This document shows positions 1 to 10,038 of a stretch of 47,834 nt of DNA, one piece after another (within the stretch, counting starts at the first letter, position 1; each line of letters opens with the position of its first letter). Position numbers and translations under genes: made by a program. Under the pieces are notes generated by a model. The model saw only the letters and a list, made by a program, of their open reading frames with translations. It searched no databases and was not told the DNA's origin. Source of the DNA: Halocaridina rubra (Eukaryota; Arthropoda; Malacostraca; Decapoda; Atyidae); contig JAXCGZ010021433.1 in assembly GCA_037179515.1 (NCBI GenBank), positions 1-47,834 of the forward strand. Reading direction: 5' to 3'.

Positions 1-1066
1 TTGAAATATATTCAAGACATTTTATGCTATATTCTGAACTATTTTGAACAACATAAATTTAATATTTCATTAAGCAAATTATATCTCAATAGGATAAATA
101 TTTAGAACAATAAAGTAGGCATTTAGTTATATGCAAAATATACAGACTTTAAATTATTGTCACTAATAATATAGACAGATATAAACAGATGTTAGTCACT
201 TAGTAATATGTAAAAAAAAAAAAAAAATCGAAAGAAATACATTTCCTGTTTGTCATTTACGAAGAGTTTAATATTTCTTCGTACCATTTATTGTCTGTTT
301 ACATTTCAGCAGTGAGGATTAGCTCACTTTCAGTTACATAAGGTTCATTTATGTTTATCAATCACCGCTTTGGAAAATTGAATACGCATCCCAAGTTTAT
401 AGGAGCCTGAAGAAGCAGGATTATATGTGTAGCCTTTTGTATAAATATTTACCTTCACTTTTCCAGATACTGTATTGTATTGATTTGTGGACGATTTAGG
501 GTCCTGCTTCCACAGCTAGGGTATCCCGAGAGACCATATCTTCACTGATATGAAGTTCATATATTCCCTCCCAACAAGGACACGATTCTTGCTCTGGCGG
601 CCTTTTGTAGATTTATTAAAGACTTAATTACTTTAAACTGCCCGTTTATTCTTTTCATATTCGTGTCGTCCTCTTTCATAAACTGATCAATATTTTAACC
701 GTCTTTGATTTACTCAGATAGTTTATTAAATAATCTTTGGGCACTGTATTGAATGATTGGTCTCATATGCCATGGATTGTTCGTGGCTTAAAGAGCCATT
801 TGCATGTCTCTGACACTAGTTATAGATCCGATAAGAATCATATTTCAATCATGACACATGTATCAAATTAAGCCTTAATAATAAAATTACTAATTTTAAT
901 ATGAAAATTTTAAATCCTAATGATTGTATATCCAACAGACTTTATCAGAAGTCTTGATCGGCTTTATTTTTTATTCTTGATAATTCTTCATTGTATATTG
1001 GGTATTTATATCTGTGACCTCTCTTTCCTTAGTTCACACATTTTTCTATATATTTTTTGGAACACC
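1..1066. other. AT-rich intergenic stretch, no gene seen
   Basis: About 1 kb of AT-rich DNA with short homopolymer runs (poly-A near 210). The reading frames are short and low in complexity. I see no coding motif, TIR or SINE head here. Confidence 0.6.
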
Positions 1067-1068
1067 TA

Positions 1069-1306
1069 CAGTTTAGCGGGGCATACCAATGTTCAAAACC
1101 TACCAATAGATGGCGACAATAGGCATACGAACAATTTTTTACTATCCTATCTAAAAATACTTACCTAACCTCTTAGTCAGGGGGCTTCACCCCCCTGGGA
1201 CCTCCCATCTTACTATCCTAACTAAAAATACTTACCTAACCTACAGTCGAACTACTTACCTGAGTGGAGGGATGAGGTCGTTGAGCGGCATGCCCCTGCT
1301 AAACTG
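1069..1306. mobile_element. 238-bp TIR element (MITE-like), TA target duplication
   Basis: The left end reads CAGTTTAGCGGGGCAT and the right end is its near reverse complement (ATGCCCCTGCTAAACTG). Both ends are bounded by TA (1067-1068 and 1307-1308). TIRs starting with CAG and a TA duplication are usual for the Tc1/mariner-pogo superfamily. The interior carries a G5/C5 hairpin (about 1180-1195) and a direct repeat of about 30 bp (1141-1170 and 1211-1241) containing CTTACCTAACCT. No coding capacity is seen, so it is non-autonomous. Confidence 0.7.
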
Positions 1307-1308
1307 TA

Positions 1309-1655
1309 TACTACCCTATTTTTTCGGTGCATACTACGAGTCTGTGATTTCCAACACACTTTGCACAGACTTGATCCTTATTACAGTTTTTTTACACTAG
1401 TTGAAATCTTGATATTAGAAACATTGAAAAACTGTCAAAAACCGTAAAATTAGTATTTATTTACTACTATGCCTATCTCATCCTCGACTCTTTTATACTA
1501 TTTAAGTAGACCTTGATTGTTAAAGATTCATAATGTTTTTTTGAACAAAACTGACCCCCAAAATCATCGTAGATTACTCGTTTTTAGGTTGAATTAGGAG
1601 AGTTAAGGTAAACACAGTTTAGCGTAGAGAATAGTAGAAGTAATTTCCGAAGGTG
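1309..1655. other. AT-rich spacer
   Basis: No recognisable gene. It borders the truncated 3' side of the CR1-like LINE. The minus-strand frame that continues the LINE ORF down to 1584 is host-derived read-through, not LINE protein. Confidence 0.5.
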
Positions 1656-4073
1656 TGCATATTCGAGTTTTGGCCTCACATAGGTTACATAAATATTTCT
1701 GAACATTTCCTTGTCCATGTGCCTGAAGGCTACCCTTACATTTGATAAGAATGCATATGCTGCCCTTACTACGCCATTTATATGTATTTCTGGAGACAAA
1801 TCTGCCAATATGTTTACTCCTAGATCTCTCTCATTTTCTGTCTCCTGAAGTTGTACTCCAGCCACCGAGTAGTCAAGCTTGGGCCTTCTTGCACTTGTAC
1901 CCATTCTCAGTACCTTACATTTTGAGGTATTGAATTTCATTAGCCACTTTTCTGACCACTCATGCAGATTATTTAGATCCTCCTGAAGTTCTCTACCATT
2001 GTTCTCGTTTTTTACTTTCTTCACAATCTTTGCATCATCTGCAAACATATTCATGAATGAATTTACAGACTCTGGTAGGTCATTTACATATACAAGGAAC
2101 AAAAGTGGCCCTAAAGCTGAACCCTGTGGAACTCCACTACTAACTCTTCTCCATTCAGACACTGAGTGTCTTACTCTAACCCTCTGTTCCCTTCCTTCTA
2201 AGTAAGTTTTTATCCATTCCAAGACATTTCCACCTATTCTAGCCATTGATTGCAGCTTCCTAATAAGTCTCCCATGTGGAACAGTGTCAAACGCTTTCTG
2301 GAAGTCTAGGAATATGCAATCTGCCCAGCCCTCTCTTTCCTGTAAGATTTGGCTTACCTCATCATAAAATTCTAATAAGTTTGTTACTGTTGATCTTCCT
2401 TCTCTGAAGCCATGTTGCCTCACTGACAAAAAGTTGAAGGATTCCAAGTGAAGAGAGATATGTTTCCTTAGTAGTTTCTCCATAACTTTGCAAACTATGC
2501 TGGTCAAGGAAACTGGTCTATAGTTCAGAGCCGTATCCCTCCTTCCCTTTTTGAAGATAGGTATCACATTTGCTTGTTTCCAGCATCTTGGAATCTCCCC
2601 CGACTCCAATGACTCCTTAAATATGATACTTAGTGCCACTGATATTGTGTTTGCGCATTTTTTAAGCACATGAGGGGATATGTCATCAGGACCTGTAGCT
2701 TTATGAACATCTAAATCCATCAGCGCTTTGCATACCTCTGTGGCTGTAAGGTTGATGTTCTCTAATACCGGCCCTTGAGCTTCTATCACTGCAATCTGAG
2801 GGGGTGGGGTATTTTCTACTGTAAATACTGACTGAAACTCCTTGTTCAATTCTTTGCAGATCTCTTCGTCCGTCTCAGTGATGCTTCCATCCGCTCTCTT
2901 TAGCCTTAAAACCTGTTCTTTTACCTTCAGTTTTCCTCTGATAAAGCTGTGGAAAAGCTTGGGATTTTCTTTCGCCTTCCTGGTGATGTCCCTCTCATAA
3001 TCTTTCTCTGCCTCTCTCCTTTTACTTAGGTAGTCATTTCTTGCTCTTTTGTAGGTTTGCCAGGCATTTATGTTTTTCCTCCTCCTATACCTTTTCCAGC
3101 ATTTGTCTCTCCACTTCTTAGCTCTTTTACACCCATTATCGAACCATTTCTCTCTGGCATGAATTACACCTACTTTGGTGACAGGTATGCAGCAATCTAC
3201 AATCTTCCCATATTTCTCACAAAAGATGTCATACATTTCTTGTACAGATTTGTTGTAAAATAAGGTTCTCCAGTCAATAACTGCAAAAAGCTCATTCATT
3301 TTGATGTAATCTCCTTTCTGATAGTTCCTCCTCATGTCCTCAGTGCCTCTACTCTCAGGAAGAATGTCTTCAATGATATACTCCATCAACAACACACAGT
3401 GGTCACTCTTTCCAATTGGTGGTTCATACTCAATATTTTCAATATCCAACACATTATCTGTGAACACCAGATCAAGTAGTGATGGCTCATCCCCACCCCT
3501 GGCTCTTGTTGGTTCCATTACATGTTGGTGTAGGAAATTCCCTTGTACGCAATCTAGGAATCTTGCCCCAAAGGAGTCCTCACCACTGTGTGGGTCAAGA
3601 TTTATCCAATCTATCTCTTTATGATTAAAGTCTCCCATAATCAAAATCCTACATTTTTTCTCCCGCGCCATGTTAACAACTGAGTTTATGACTTCAATCG
3701 TACCTATATGACTTTCCTCATAAATTTCAAGCCTATTTTGGTTCCTTGGTGGGTTGTATACAACAGTTATTATAATGCTCTCTGACCCAGTATTTATGCG
3801 AGCAACAAGAAATTCCCTGAACTCACTTTCTATAGCCAAGTTTATCTCTTCAACTTGAATCCTCTCACTTATGAGCAGTGCTATCCCTCCACCAGTCCTC
3901 TCAGATCTTTCGACCCTTAGTATTCTGAAGCCCTTAGGAAAAACTGTGACACTGTTTATGTCCTCACTCAACTTAGTCTCTGTAATTGCTACTATATCTG
4001 CCTTACTGTTGTGAATCCTATCTTTTAATTCTACTGCCTTACCAGCTAATCCATCAGCATTTGTGTATAACAA
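1584..4073 (-). pseudogene. CR1-like endonuclease/reverse transcriptase ORF (3'-truncated)
   Basis: The frame is 829 codons if opened at the TTG at 4073; it has no ATG there because it is the continuation of an upstream frame. The apurinic-type endonuclease occupies about residues 1-235: TETKL at 31-35, MGDFN at 146-150, KSDHC at 222-226. The RT follows: LNYRPVSLTS at 517-526, FLDFQKAFD at 588-596, SSGVPQGSALGPLLF at 645-659, FADD at 677-680. In this family the protein nicks target DNA and copies its RNA there. The last 25 or so codons (below 1656) are unrelated to the family, so the C-terminal domain is missing. It is disabled by that truncation and by a frameshift upstream. Confidence 0.85.
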
Positions 4074-4290
4074 TCTTAATGAGGCCCCATCCCCTGATCT
4101 TCTGTCATTATCTTCTTTATCTCCCCTTTGTCTGGAAGTATTCTGTAGCGAAAATTTTTCTTCTCTTCTTCATTTCTTTCATCATTTAACCTTCTTGCCT
4201 CTTGCAACAAGTTTTTGATCTTTCCCATCTCTTCCTGTGTTCTGTATCGTCTAATGAACACTTCTTTGCATTCTTGAAGGTCAGATGCAT
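1656..4290 (-). mobile_element. CR1-like non-LTR retrotransposon, copy 1, both ends missing
   Basis: Homology with the second copy in this window (16293-21780) starts near 4290, inside the ORF1-type region, and stops abruptly at 1656, right after RT residues that read RPKLEYA. The thumb/C-terminal part and 3' UTR present in the second copy are absent. A missing 5' end is normal for LINEs. A missing 3' end is not, and points to a later deletion or rearrangement. The endonuclease and RT part is one open frame, so the copy is fairly young. Confidence 0.85.
4076..4290 (-). pseudogene. ORF1-type segment of CR1 copy 1, frameshifted before the endonuclease
   Basis: The reading VFIRRYRTQEEM...LLQEARRLN matches the plus-strand copy at about 17159-17235 (VFIRTYKTQEKI...LLQEARRLN). 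In copy 2 this segment runs in frame straight into the endonuclease. In copy 1 a G run near 4131-4135 has fewer bases than in copy 2 (4 against 7) and the frame ends in a stop at 4076, so one base has probably been lost. The 5' boundary is near 4290, after which minus-strand sequence becomes simple AT-rich host DNA. Confidence 0.7.
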
Positions 4291-4722
4291 TAAAAAAATA
4301 TAAAAGATAAAAACAGGAGAACAAATTTTATTTCCACAGGAAGATAGGTGAAATCGTAAAATTTTACAATAAGTGGACAAAAGAAATTATCCTTCTTTTA
4401 AATTTCGATGTTCTTTGCAAAGTTTTGCATTCTCATTTTACTCGTTCAGGGAGTGAAAATATATACCAAAATCTTGCTTATGTATTACAATATTATATTG
4501 TAATACATATTAGCTTTGGTTAGGTTAGTTTAACCTCACTTAAGAAATAAGTACAAAATTGAAAAAAAAAAAAAAATCACTCTGGGGTGTGACTTTAAAC
4601 AATTCATGTATTTTTCCCGTGAGTCTTAATGTTCTCAAGTATCCTAAGAGAATAATTTTGTATTCCTTTATATTGGTAGTTAGCATGAATCGAAATGCAA
4701 TTAATGCAGGTACAGTCTAACT
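4291..4722. other. AT-rich spacer with a short GGTTAGGTTAG motif
   Basis: No gene seen. Near 4515 there is GGTTAGGTTAGTTTAACC, a motif also found in the fold-back repeats at 23.1 kb and 35.55 kb. A poly-A run lies at about 4561-4575. Confidence 0.4.
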
Positions 4723-4818
4723 TTGCCGTGCTAGAAAGGACATCCAGCCTTAATTCCCTGGTGCCAACATGTCTCTGTCAACCCTCATTTAAATGGAGGC
4801 TAATTGTGACTAGAAATG
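4723..4818 (+). repeat. tRNA-derived SINE, family A, partial (body only)
   Basis: Carries the family body: CATCCAGCCTTAATTCCCT, then a TCTGTGTCCACCCTCAT-like stretch, AAATGG and TAATTGTGAC. The tRNA-like head is missing. It is the same family as the copies at 5.3, 7.5, 8.7, 9.2, 9.4, 9.8 and 26.4-26.7 kb. Confidence 0.7.
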
Positions 4819-5240
4819 GTACATTTTCACTTATCTAGAGCAGACGTCTCAATGGGGGCCTGGTTCTGGGACGTGTAATGAGGGTCACAGTCAAAAAACT
4901 GTGAGAAGGGAACCCTAAAGGTTTCTAGGGACCCTGGTAAGTGAACCAATAAGATAGTCATGCAGCATCTTTATTGGAGTCATAAATTTCCTTCCAATTT
5001 TGGAATCTTTTCAAACACTGTTTTATTTTTATGCTTCCACAATATTTATTACTTAGACGACTCCTTCATCTAGTTATAAAAGCTGAAATTTTTTAGTCTT
5101 TGTGATATATATCATACTATGCAGCTGCATGGAGGGGTTTTGCTTAGCATTACCTCAGAATCGGTTGTGAATCAGCTTATTTGACTAGGGGAGTGGAGGA
5201 ACCATGTAACCTGAAAAGTATTCCTGAGGGTTTGTTTTTT
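4819..5240. other. spacer between SINE copies
   Basis: Nothing recognisable. It contains mixed-composition sequence around 4850-4950 without an open frame of note. Confidence 0.4.
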
Positions 5241-5411
5241 TGCTGTTTTATGTATCACTGTCAATTCCCATTAGAATGGGGGTAAACACCAACAGGTTGG
5301 AGATGGGGAATTAAGGGTGGATGCCTTTTCCAACTCCCCAAGGTGTAGTTGAACATGGATTAATCACATCTCAAGTCGAGTGCTCCACTACTGCACTACC
5401 ACGGTCCCTCA
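5241..5411 (-). repeat. tRNA-derived SINE, family A
   Basis: Minus-strand copy. Read in reverse it has the head (GTAGTGCAGTAGTGGAGCAC), the body with CCCTTAATTCCCCATCTCC, then ATTGACAGTGATACATAAAA as the tail. The head resembles a tRNA with A-box and B-box-like spacing. Confidence 0.7.
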
Positions 5412-5834
5412 AAAGTGTCCCAAAGGGTACGTGACCATTTATGGTGTAGTGCGTGATGTGTAGTCTGCTGATTGCAAGACAGTATGTATTAAGTCTGTAG
5501 CTTTTATATCAGACCCTTATATTGATTCATGCTATATTGTCATACCAATGTTTAAACTGTGTTAACTTATCCCAAGCTTTGATAACCCATTGCAACTAAG
5601 CTAGAGTGTGAACATGAATTACAGAAGTAAAGTTTTTGCCATCATTTGAAAACTGCAAAACTTAGCTTACTTGTCTATGTTCTGCAGTAATGACATATTT
5701 TGTTGCATATGAATGACATGAAATGATATACAAATTACTTACATGAAAGAACAAAACCTTGATTGATGATTAGTTTTTCATTATGAATACTATCATAGTA
5801 AGGGGCTATTTCTTGAAATCTTTTGCATTATATT
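5412..5834. other. intergenic or intron-like sequence before a candidate splice acceptor
   Basis: AT-rich with no coding frame. It ends at TATATTTCCAG (about 5831-5840), a plausible 3' splice site just upstream of the decayed zinc-finger coding exon. Confidence 0.35.
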
Positions 5835-5917
5835 TCCAGATCTGGTGAACGTCATCACCGGTGATTGAGTCCACCTTGTGTTTTTCCATTAAAGCCAAAT
5901 ATATTCATGTTTTGAAA

Positions 5918-6582
5918 TGGAATAGAAGGAACAGACTCAGGTAGATGAGACATCATATACCAGAAAGAAATCATTTAGTGGTGATGAAGAGGAAGAGCCT
6001 AGCAGGAGTATGTCAGGTAAAATGTCAGAAAAATTATATGTTAAACGAGAGGTTGCAGATTCCCCAAATGCTGATATAAGAGATTTTATGTATGTACTGA
6101 CTGTAGAAAATTTTTTTAAACTTAGGAAGTACTGTATAATGCAAAGTTAAAAGTGGCACATCTCTACTCATAATAGTGAAAGATTAATCTCATGTCTTAT
6201 AGGTGGAAAAAGCTGTTTGTAATGAGTATGACCTAAGTAGGCAGTTTTGATACAATAAAATTGCAAAATATGCCATGGCATCTTTACCAGAAAATCCATT
6301 TCCCAGCAACATTTGCTGACTCACTGTTGTGAGAATCCTCGTGTGTGTAACATTTATGACATTTCGTATACTTGTAAAGTTTTTACATATGCTTAAAAGA
6401 AGTTACTTAGGTGACAGATCTATAATATTATACCTTTGCGAGAAATAATTTTACAATAATATTCATCTACTGTTAGAAATTGAACAACACTTAGGACTAA
6501 ATCTGTGACTATAGTCATGCAAATCTTGTAGTGACTCATTTCATGAAACAATCTTTGCTATTTCATTGATTTTCTGAACACA
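5918..6582 (+). pseudogene. decayed N-terminal half of a C2H2 zinc-finger gene
   Basis: From an ATG at 5918 a frame runs with one TAG at codon 3 through an acidic stretch (GDEEEEPSRS, then LYVKREVADSP) to about 6083, where a frameshift leads into CTDCRKFF at 6093-6116. Further finger remnants follow with stops and shifts: CLIGGKSC at 6193, NEYDLSRQ, LPENPFPSNIC ending at 6316, THCCENPRVCNIY from 6319 (a worn TH-TGEKP-x-x-CNIC linker) and SCKSCSDSF at 6515. These lie upstream of, and roughly in step with, the clean fingers starting at 6589. I infer that this is the former 5' part of the gene at 6583. The single motifs are direct readings; their joint descent is inference. Confidence 0.65.
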
Positions 6583-7431
6583 ATGATGTGTAATATTTGC
6601 AATCAGCCTTTATCAACACAACAGGCTTTGAGAGAACATTATCTAAGACATAGTGGAAATAAACCCTACGTCTGTTTTGTCTGTCTTCAGTCATTCACAC
6701 ACTGCTCAACTTACAAAGATCATCTTAGAAGCCACAATGATATAAGACCATACATGTGTGAAGTATGCCACAAATCATATACTTCAAAAGCAATATTGAA
6801 AAGACACACTTTCCTCCACTTGGAAGAAAAACCGTTCAAGTGTAATACCTGTGGAAAATGCTATTCTGCCAAGTATTATTTAGATTGCCACGCTCTCATC
6901 CATGTCAATGAAAAGCAGAAACCTACATGTAAAAGGTGCGAGAAGACGTTCGTTTACAACCAAAGTCTGCAGAGACATTGTCGTATTCATTGCCCTCAGG
7001 GAAACCCTCAAGTCTGTGATATTTGCAGAATGCCATGTTTTGATAAACTATGTAAGATTGTTAAATATGAATTAACAGGAGACTTGAAAAAGTATTCGGT
7101 TTGTAGGGAGTGCTTTGTTAAACATAAATCGGTGAGTAACGGAAATAATATTGTTGCTTCCACTAATGTTGCTAGTGCCTGTAATAACAGTGATGAAGCA
7201 AATAAAGATGAATGTCATTTAGATGAAATGAATGATAGTGATGATATAGATATTAAAGAGGAAAGTGAGGACTCTTTAAACAAAAAAGATGACGATGTAA
7301 AGGAAAACAGTTACCTTGAGTCTTCCGTAAAGAATACTGATAACGTTCAAGAAATATTAGGATTAGATGCTGATCATGATTTAGAATTCTTTGCTACTAA
7401 AGAAGAAAAGTACGAGGACTATAGTCCCTAA
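6583..7431 (+). CDS. C2H2 zinc-finger protein, 5 fingers plus a C4 module
   Basis: 282 aa. Five C2H2 fingers have their Cys/His ligands intact: 3/6/19/23, 31/34/47/51, 59/62/75/79, 87/90/103/107 and 116/119/132/136. A C4 module follows (CDIC at 145-148, CREC at 174-177). The C-terminal 100 residues are Ser/Asn/Asp/Glu-rich, with a sumoylation-type IKEE near 224-227. It is probably a nuclear DNA-binding regulator; the target is unknown. The protein starts almost inside its first finger, and an in-frame TGA lies at 6544, so the ATG at 6583 or 6586 is the earliest start without splicing. Decayed fingers just upstream suggest a truncated survivor of a longer gene. A spliced upstream start is possible. 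Confidence 0.75.
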   Translation: MMCNICNQPLSTQQALREHYLRHSGNKPYVCFVCLQSFTHCSTYKDHLRSHNDIRPYMCEVCHKSYTSKAILKRHTFLHLEEKPFKCNTCGKCYSAKYYLDCHALIHVNEKQKPTCKRCEKTFVYNQSLQRHCRIHCPQGNPQVCDICRMPCFDKLCKIVKYELTGDLKKYSVCRECFVKHKSVSNGNNIVASTNVASACNNSDEANKDECHLDEMNDSDDIDIKEESEDSLNKKDDDVKENSYLESSVKNTDNVQEILGLDADHDLEFFATKEEKYEDYSP

Positions 7432-7481
7432 TATATTACAAAATGATCACATTTAGTAAGCGTTGTTAGTAATAATTCAAT

Positions 7482-7612
7482 GAGGAACGCATTAGCGTAG
7501 TGGTTAGAATACTCGACGTGGGAGGTGAAAGACCCGTGGGCAATCCCGCCATGGGGGGTGTTAGCATTAATTCTCTAGTGCCAATCTATCTGTCCACCCT
7601 TATTTATTTTGG
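7482..7612 (+). repeat. tRNA-derived SINE, family A
   Basis: The head is GCGTAGTGGTTAGAATACTC (A-box type) with GGCAATCCCGCC in the B-box position. The body is TTAGCATTAATTCTCTAGTGCC, then TCTGTCCACCCTTATTTA with no clear tail. It begins about 50 bp after the zinc-finger stop codon and so may be in its 3' UTR. Confidence 0.7.
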
Positions 7613-7699
7613 CAAATTTATCTTAAAATCCTTTGTATGCAGTACTTCAGTGCTGTTATGATATATATTCCTTTATAGATAGTATATTATTTATACAGA

Positions 7700-8030
7700 G
7701 TTTACTCTGGACTTGACAGGGATGAACAGGATAAAGAATGAGTATATTAGAGGGACAGCCCAGGTAGGATGGTTTGGGGATGTGGTGAAAGAGGCAACTC
7801 TGAGATGATTTGGGCATATGCTGAGGAGGATGAGGAGTATGTTGGGAGAATGATATTGAGGATAGATGAACCAGGTGAGAGGGGAAGAGGTAGGCCAAAG
7901 AAGAGCTTTATGGTTGTGTTGAGGGAAAACATGAGGATGTGTAATGTGATGGAGGGTGCTGTGGATAGGGCTGTGTGGAGACAACTAATCCACTGTGGCA
8001 TACAAATGCAATTAGTAAAAGAATGAAGAT
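7700..8030 (+). mobile_element. RTE-type LINE, 3' terminal fragment, decayed
   Basis: With stops and shifts the sequence encodes the typical C-terminal part of an RTE protein: RIKNEYIRGTAQV, then FGHMLRR, RGRGRPKKSF and WRQLIHC. The same order appears in the intact RTE copy at 20503-21598 (RIRNDRIRGT, FGHVKRR, RRRGRPKLRW, WRRLVKRC). It is 5' truncated. A short A/G-rich GAATGAAGATGATGG tail ends it. An AATAAA-type signal lies further on, near 8096. Confidence 0.75.
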
Positions 8031-8307
8031 GATGGAGTCCTTTTATATGAGACGACCCTTTTGCCCTAATTATTGGTTCATACTGAAAGAATAGAAATAA
8101 ATAATACATGATAAACAGATAAAGTGCATGGCTGTGGTTATTTTATAATATATGCATACAGTGCACAGTCTTTAAGATGGCAAGAAGTAGAAGAGGTGCC
8201 AGCATCGATATAATAGAATTTACCTAATTTTTTTGTAAATTTGGGGCGCTATTATTGCATGATATGTTCAAATAAACACATTATTATATGTAAGAATATG
8301 AAATACG

Positions 8308-8375
8308 TTCTCACCCCTGACCGGGATTTGAACTGAGGACACAATCACTGTATCAGTTGTACTTTCTTTGGTACA
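8308..8375 (-). repeat. tRNA-like SINE fragment
   Basis: Reads in antisense as a tRNA-like 3' half: GGGATTTGAACTGAGGACAC with ACAATCACTGTATCAG. The same block recurs at 38.28-38.35 kb (GGGATTCGAACATAGGACAC then ACAATCATTGTGCCAG). The B-box-like element is inferred from this match. Confidence 0.45.
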
Positions 8376-8667
8376 GTTGGTAGTGGTTTCCTATCAAGTG
8401 TTACGATCTGTTACTTTTTGTTCATCAGTCAGCAGATGAGATAAGCAATGAAGCCAACCAGTGCTTGCTGAAACTGTCTTATAGAACAATTCATAGGAAA
8501 CTAGATAATTCTTAATTATTTAAATTCTCCATTTTTGTGCAAATTCACCATAGTTAGATTTTGTTCTGTTGTATTTAAACAGAAAAAATATTTTACACTT
8601 TTTGTTTGTATTTTGAGTATCATTGCTCTTCAGGAAGAATACACGTTTTCACGTAGTCCTTGATAAG
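8376..8667. other. spacer, no gene
   Basis: Weakly biased AT-rich sequence, probably continuing the SINE-type repeat to its left. Nothing else is recognised. Confidence 0.35.
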
Positions 8668-8830
8668 GACGGGTATCACAGTGGTTAGAGCGCTCAACTC
8701 AGAAAGTTTCAAACCCGTGTTCCAGCCTACCACAGGGCATTAGGAAGGATATTCAGCCTTATTTCCCCTGCCTCAACCTTTCTGTGTCCAATACTAATTG
8801 AATGAGAATTAATAATGACACAAATAAAAC
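8668..8830 (+). repeat. tRNA-derived SINE, family A, well preserved
   Basis: Complete layout: head GGTATCACAGTGGTTAGAGC, a B-box-like region near 8707-8720, GGGCATTAGGAAGGATATTC, CAGCCTTATTTCCCCTGCCT, TTTCTGTGTCCAAT, and a tail ending GACACAAATAAAAC. It serves as a reference for the family. Confidence 0.75.
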
Positions 8831-9227
8831 AAAAATAAAATTTAGTTCTAGATAGCTTGGTTCATCATTTTCAATATTTGTCTCGTGTGACAACACCAGT
8901 CAAATATTTTAGTGGCTTTTATATTTTATGGTTATTAGAGCTACTAATATTTAAAATATCAACTTTATTGTTCAACTATTATATTAAAGGCGACTGTGTA
9001 ATAGTTTGTTAATTAAAGGTATGAGTGCAATACTTGTGTTTGTGGCCTCTTGTATCTGGAACAGATCTAGCTGAGGCAGTTAGTTTGGTATTAAGATATT
9101 CAGTATGAGTATCAAACATTGGTTTATTTGTAGGATTGTGACTTTGCTCCTTCTTATTTCTTGATGGTATGGAAGCCTTGAATGGAAATGCAATTTACTT
9201 TTGTGGTATTAATTACTGATTGAGAAT
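8831..9227. other. spacer, no gene
   Basis: AT-rich; no frame or repeat family recognised. Confidence 0.4.
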
Positions 9228-9385
9228 AGGGGACTACAGTTGCATAGTGGAACGATGCTCGACCCAAGAGGCATTAAAATCATGATTAAGCCCACCCCGA
9301 GCCAATAGGAAGGTCATCCAGCCTTAATTTCCCTGCCTCAAGCTGTGTCCACCCCATAATGGGGACTATTAGTAACACATAAAAC
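9228..9385 (+). repeat. tRNA-derived SINE, family A
   Basis: Head GGGGACTACAGTTGCATAGT, body GGTCATCCAGCCTTAATTTC, tail GACTATTAGTAACACATAAA. The copy is diverged in its B-box region. Confidence 0.7.
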
Positions 9386-9416
9386 TAGTATTATTTTTAT
9401 TTATGATTGAGGATAA

Positions 9417-9590
9417 GGGGCCGCAGTAGCTCAGTAGTAGGTTGTGGTTTGGGAAGCGATCATTGCAGATTTTATCCTAATGCAGGATATTAGGTAGGGC
9501 GTCCAGCCTTAATCCTCCGGCTCCAACATATGAGTCCACCTTCATTTGAATAAGGACCAATCGTGACATATAAAATTGGTGCATCATTCA
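9417..9590 (+). repeat. tRNA-derived SINE, family A
   Basis: Head GGGGCCGCAGTAGCTCAGTA is the most tRNA-like in the window. Body GGCGTCCAGCCTTAATCCTC, tail CAATCGTGACATATAAAAT. It follows the previous copy directly, in the same orientation. Confidence 0.7.
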
Positions 9591-9765
9591 TTTATGATAC
9601 AGTTTAGCAATCTCATACTGACTTCTTATCATATCCGTTTATCCTAAAGTGTAGTAAGTGATATTTTTATCAGTGTAAATACTATGTCTATTTATTCCTT
9701 GCGCACACCAAATAACATATTTACTGTACAATAATAAAAATTGAGGTATAGTTCTTTACCTAGGG

Positions 9766-9915
9766 AGCTGCAGGATCTCAGAAGTAGAGTGCACGAATGG
9801 AGTGATGAACTCGAGTTCAATCCCACTGCATGGAATTAGGGAGGGCATTCAGCCTTGATCCCCCAGCCCCAACCAATCTGTGTTCACTCTCATTCAAATG
9901 GAAACTCATTGTATC
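9766..9915 (+). repeat. tRNA-derived SINE, family A
   Basis: Head GGGAGCTGCAGGATCTCAGA, B-box-like GAGTTCAATCCC, body GGCATTCAGCCTTGATCCCC, then CTGTGTTCACTCTCATTCAA. Confidence 0.7.
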
Positions 9916-10038
9916 TCTGAAACATTGCATTCTAATTTGTATAGTTCTTCACTGCACTGCATCATTGTTCTTACATTTTAATGGTACAGAATAATATGTA
10001 TCAGTAGATGGAAGAATATTCTGCAGTGTTAATGTGTA

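Noticed and set aside
9417..9490. Functional tRNA gene
   Set aside because: The head is tRNA-like but lacks a full cloverleaf and is followed by the SINE body, as in the other copies.
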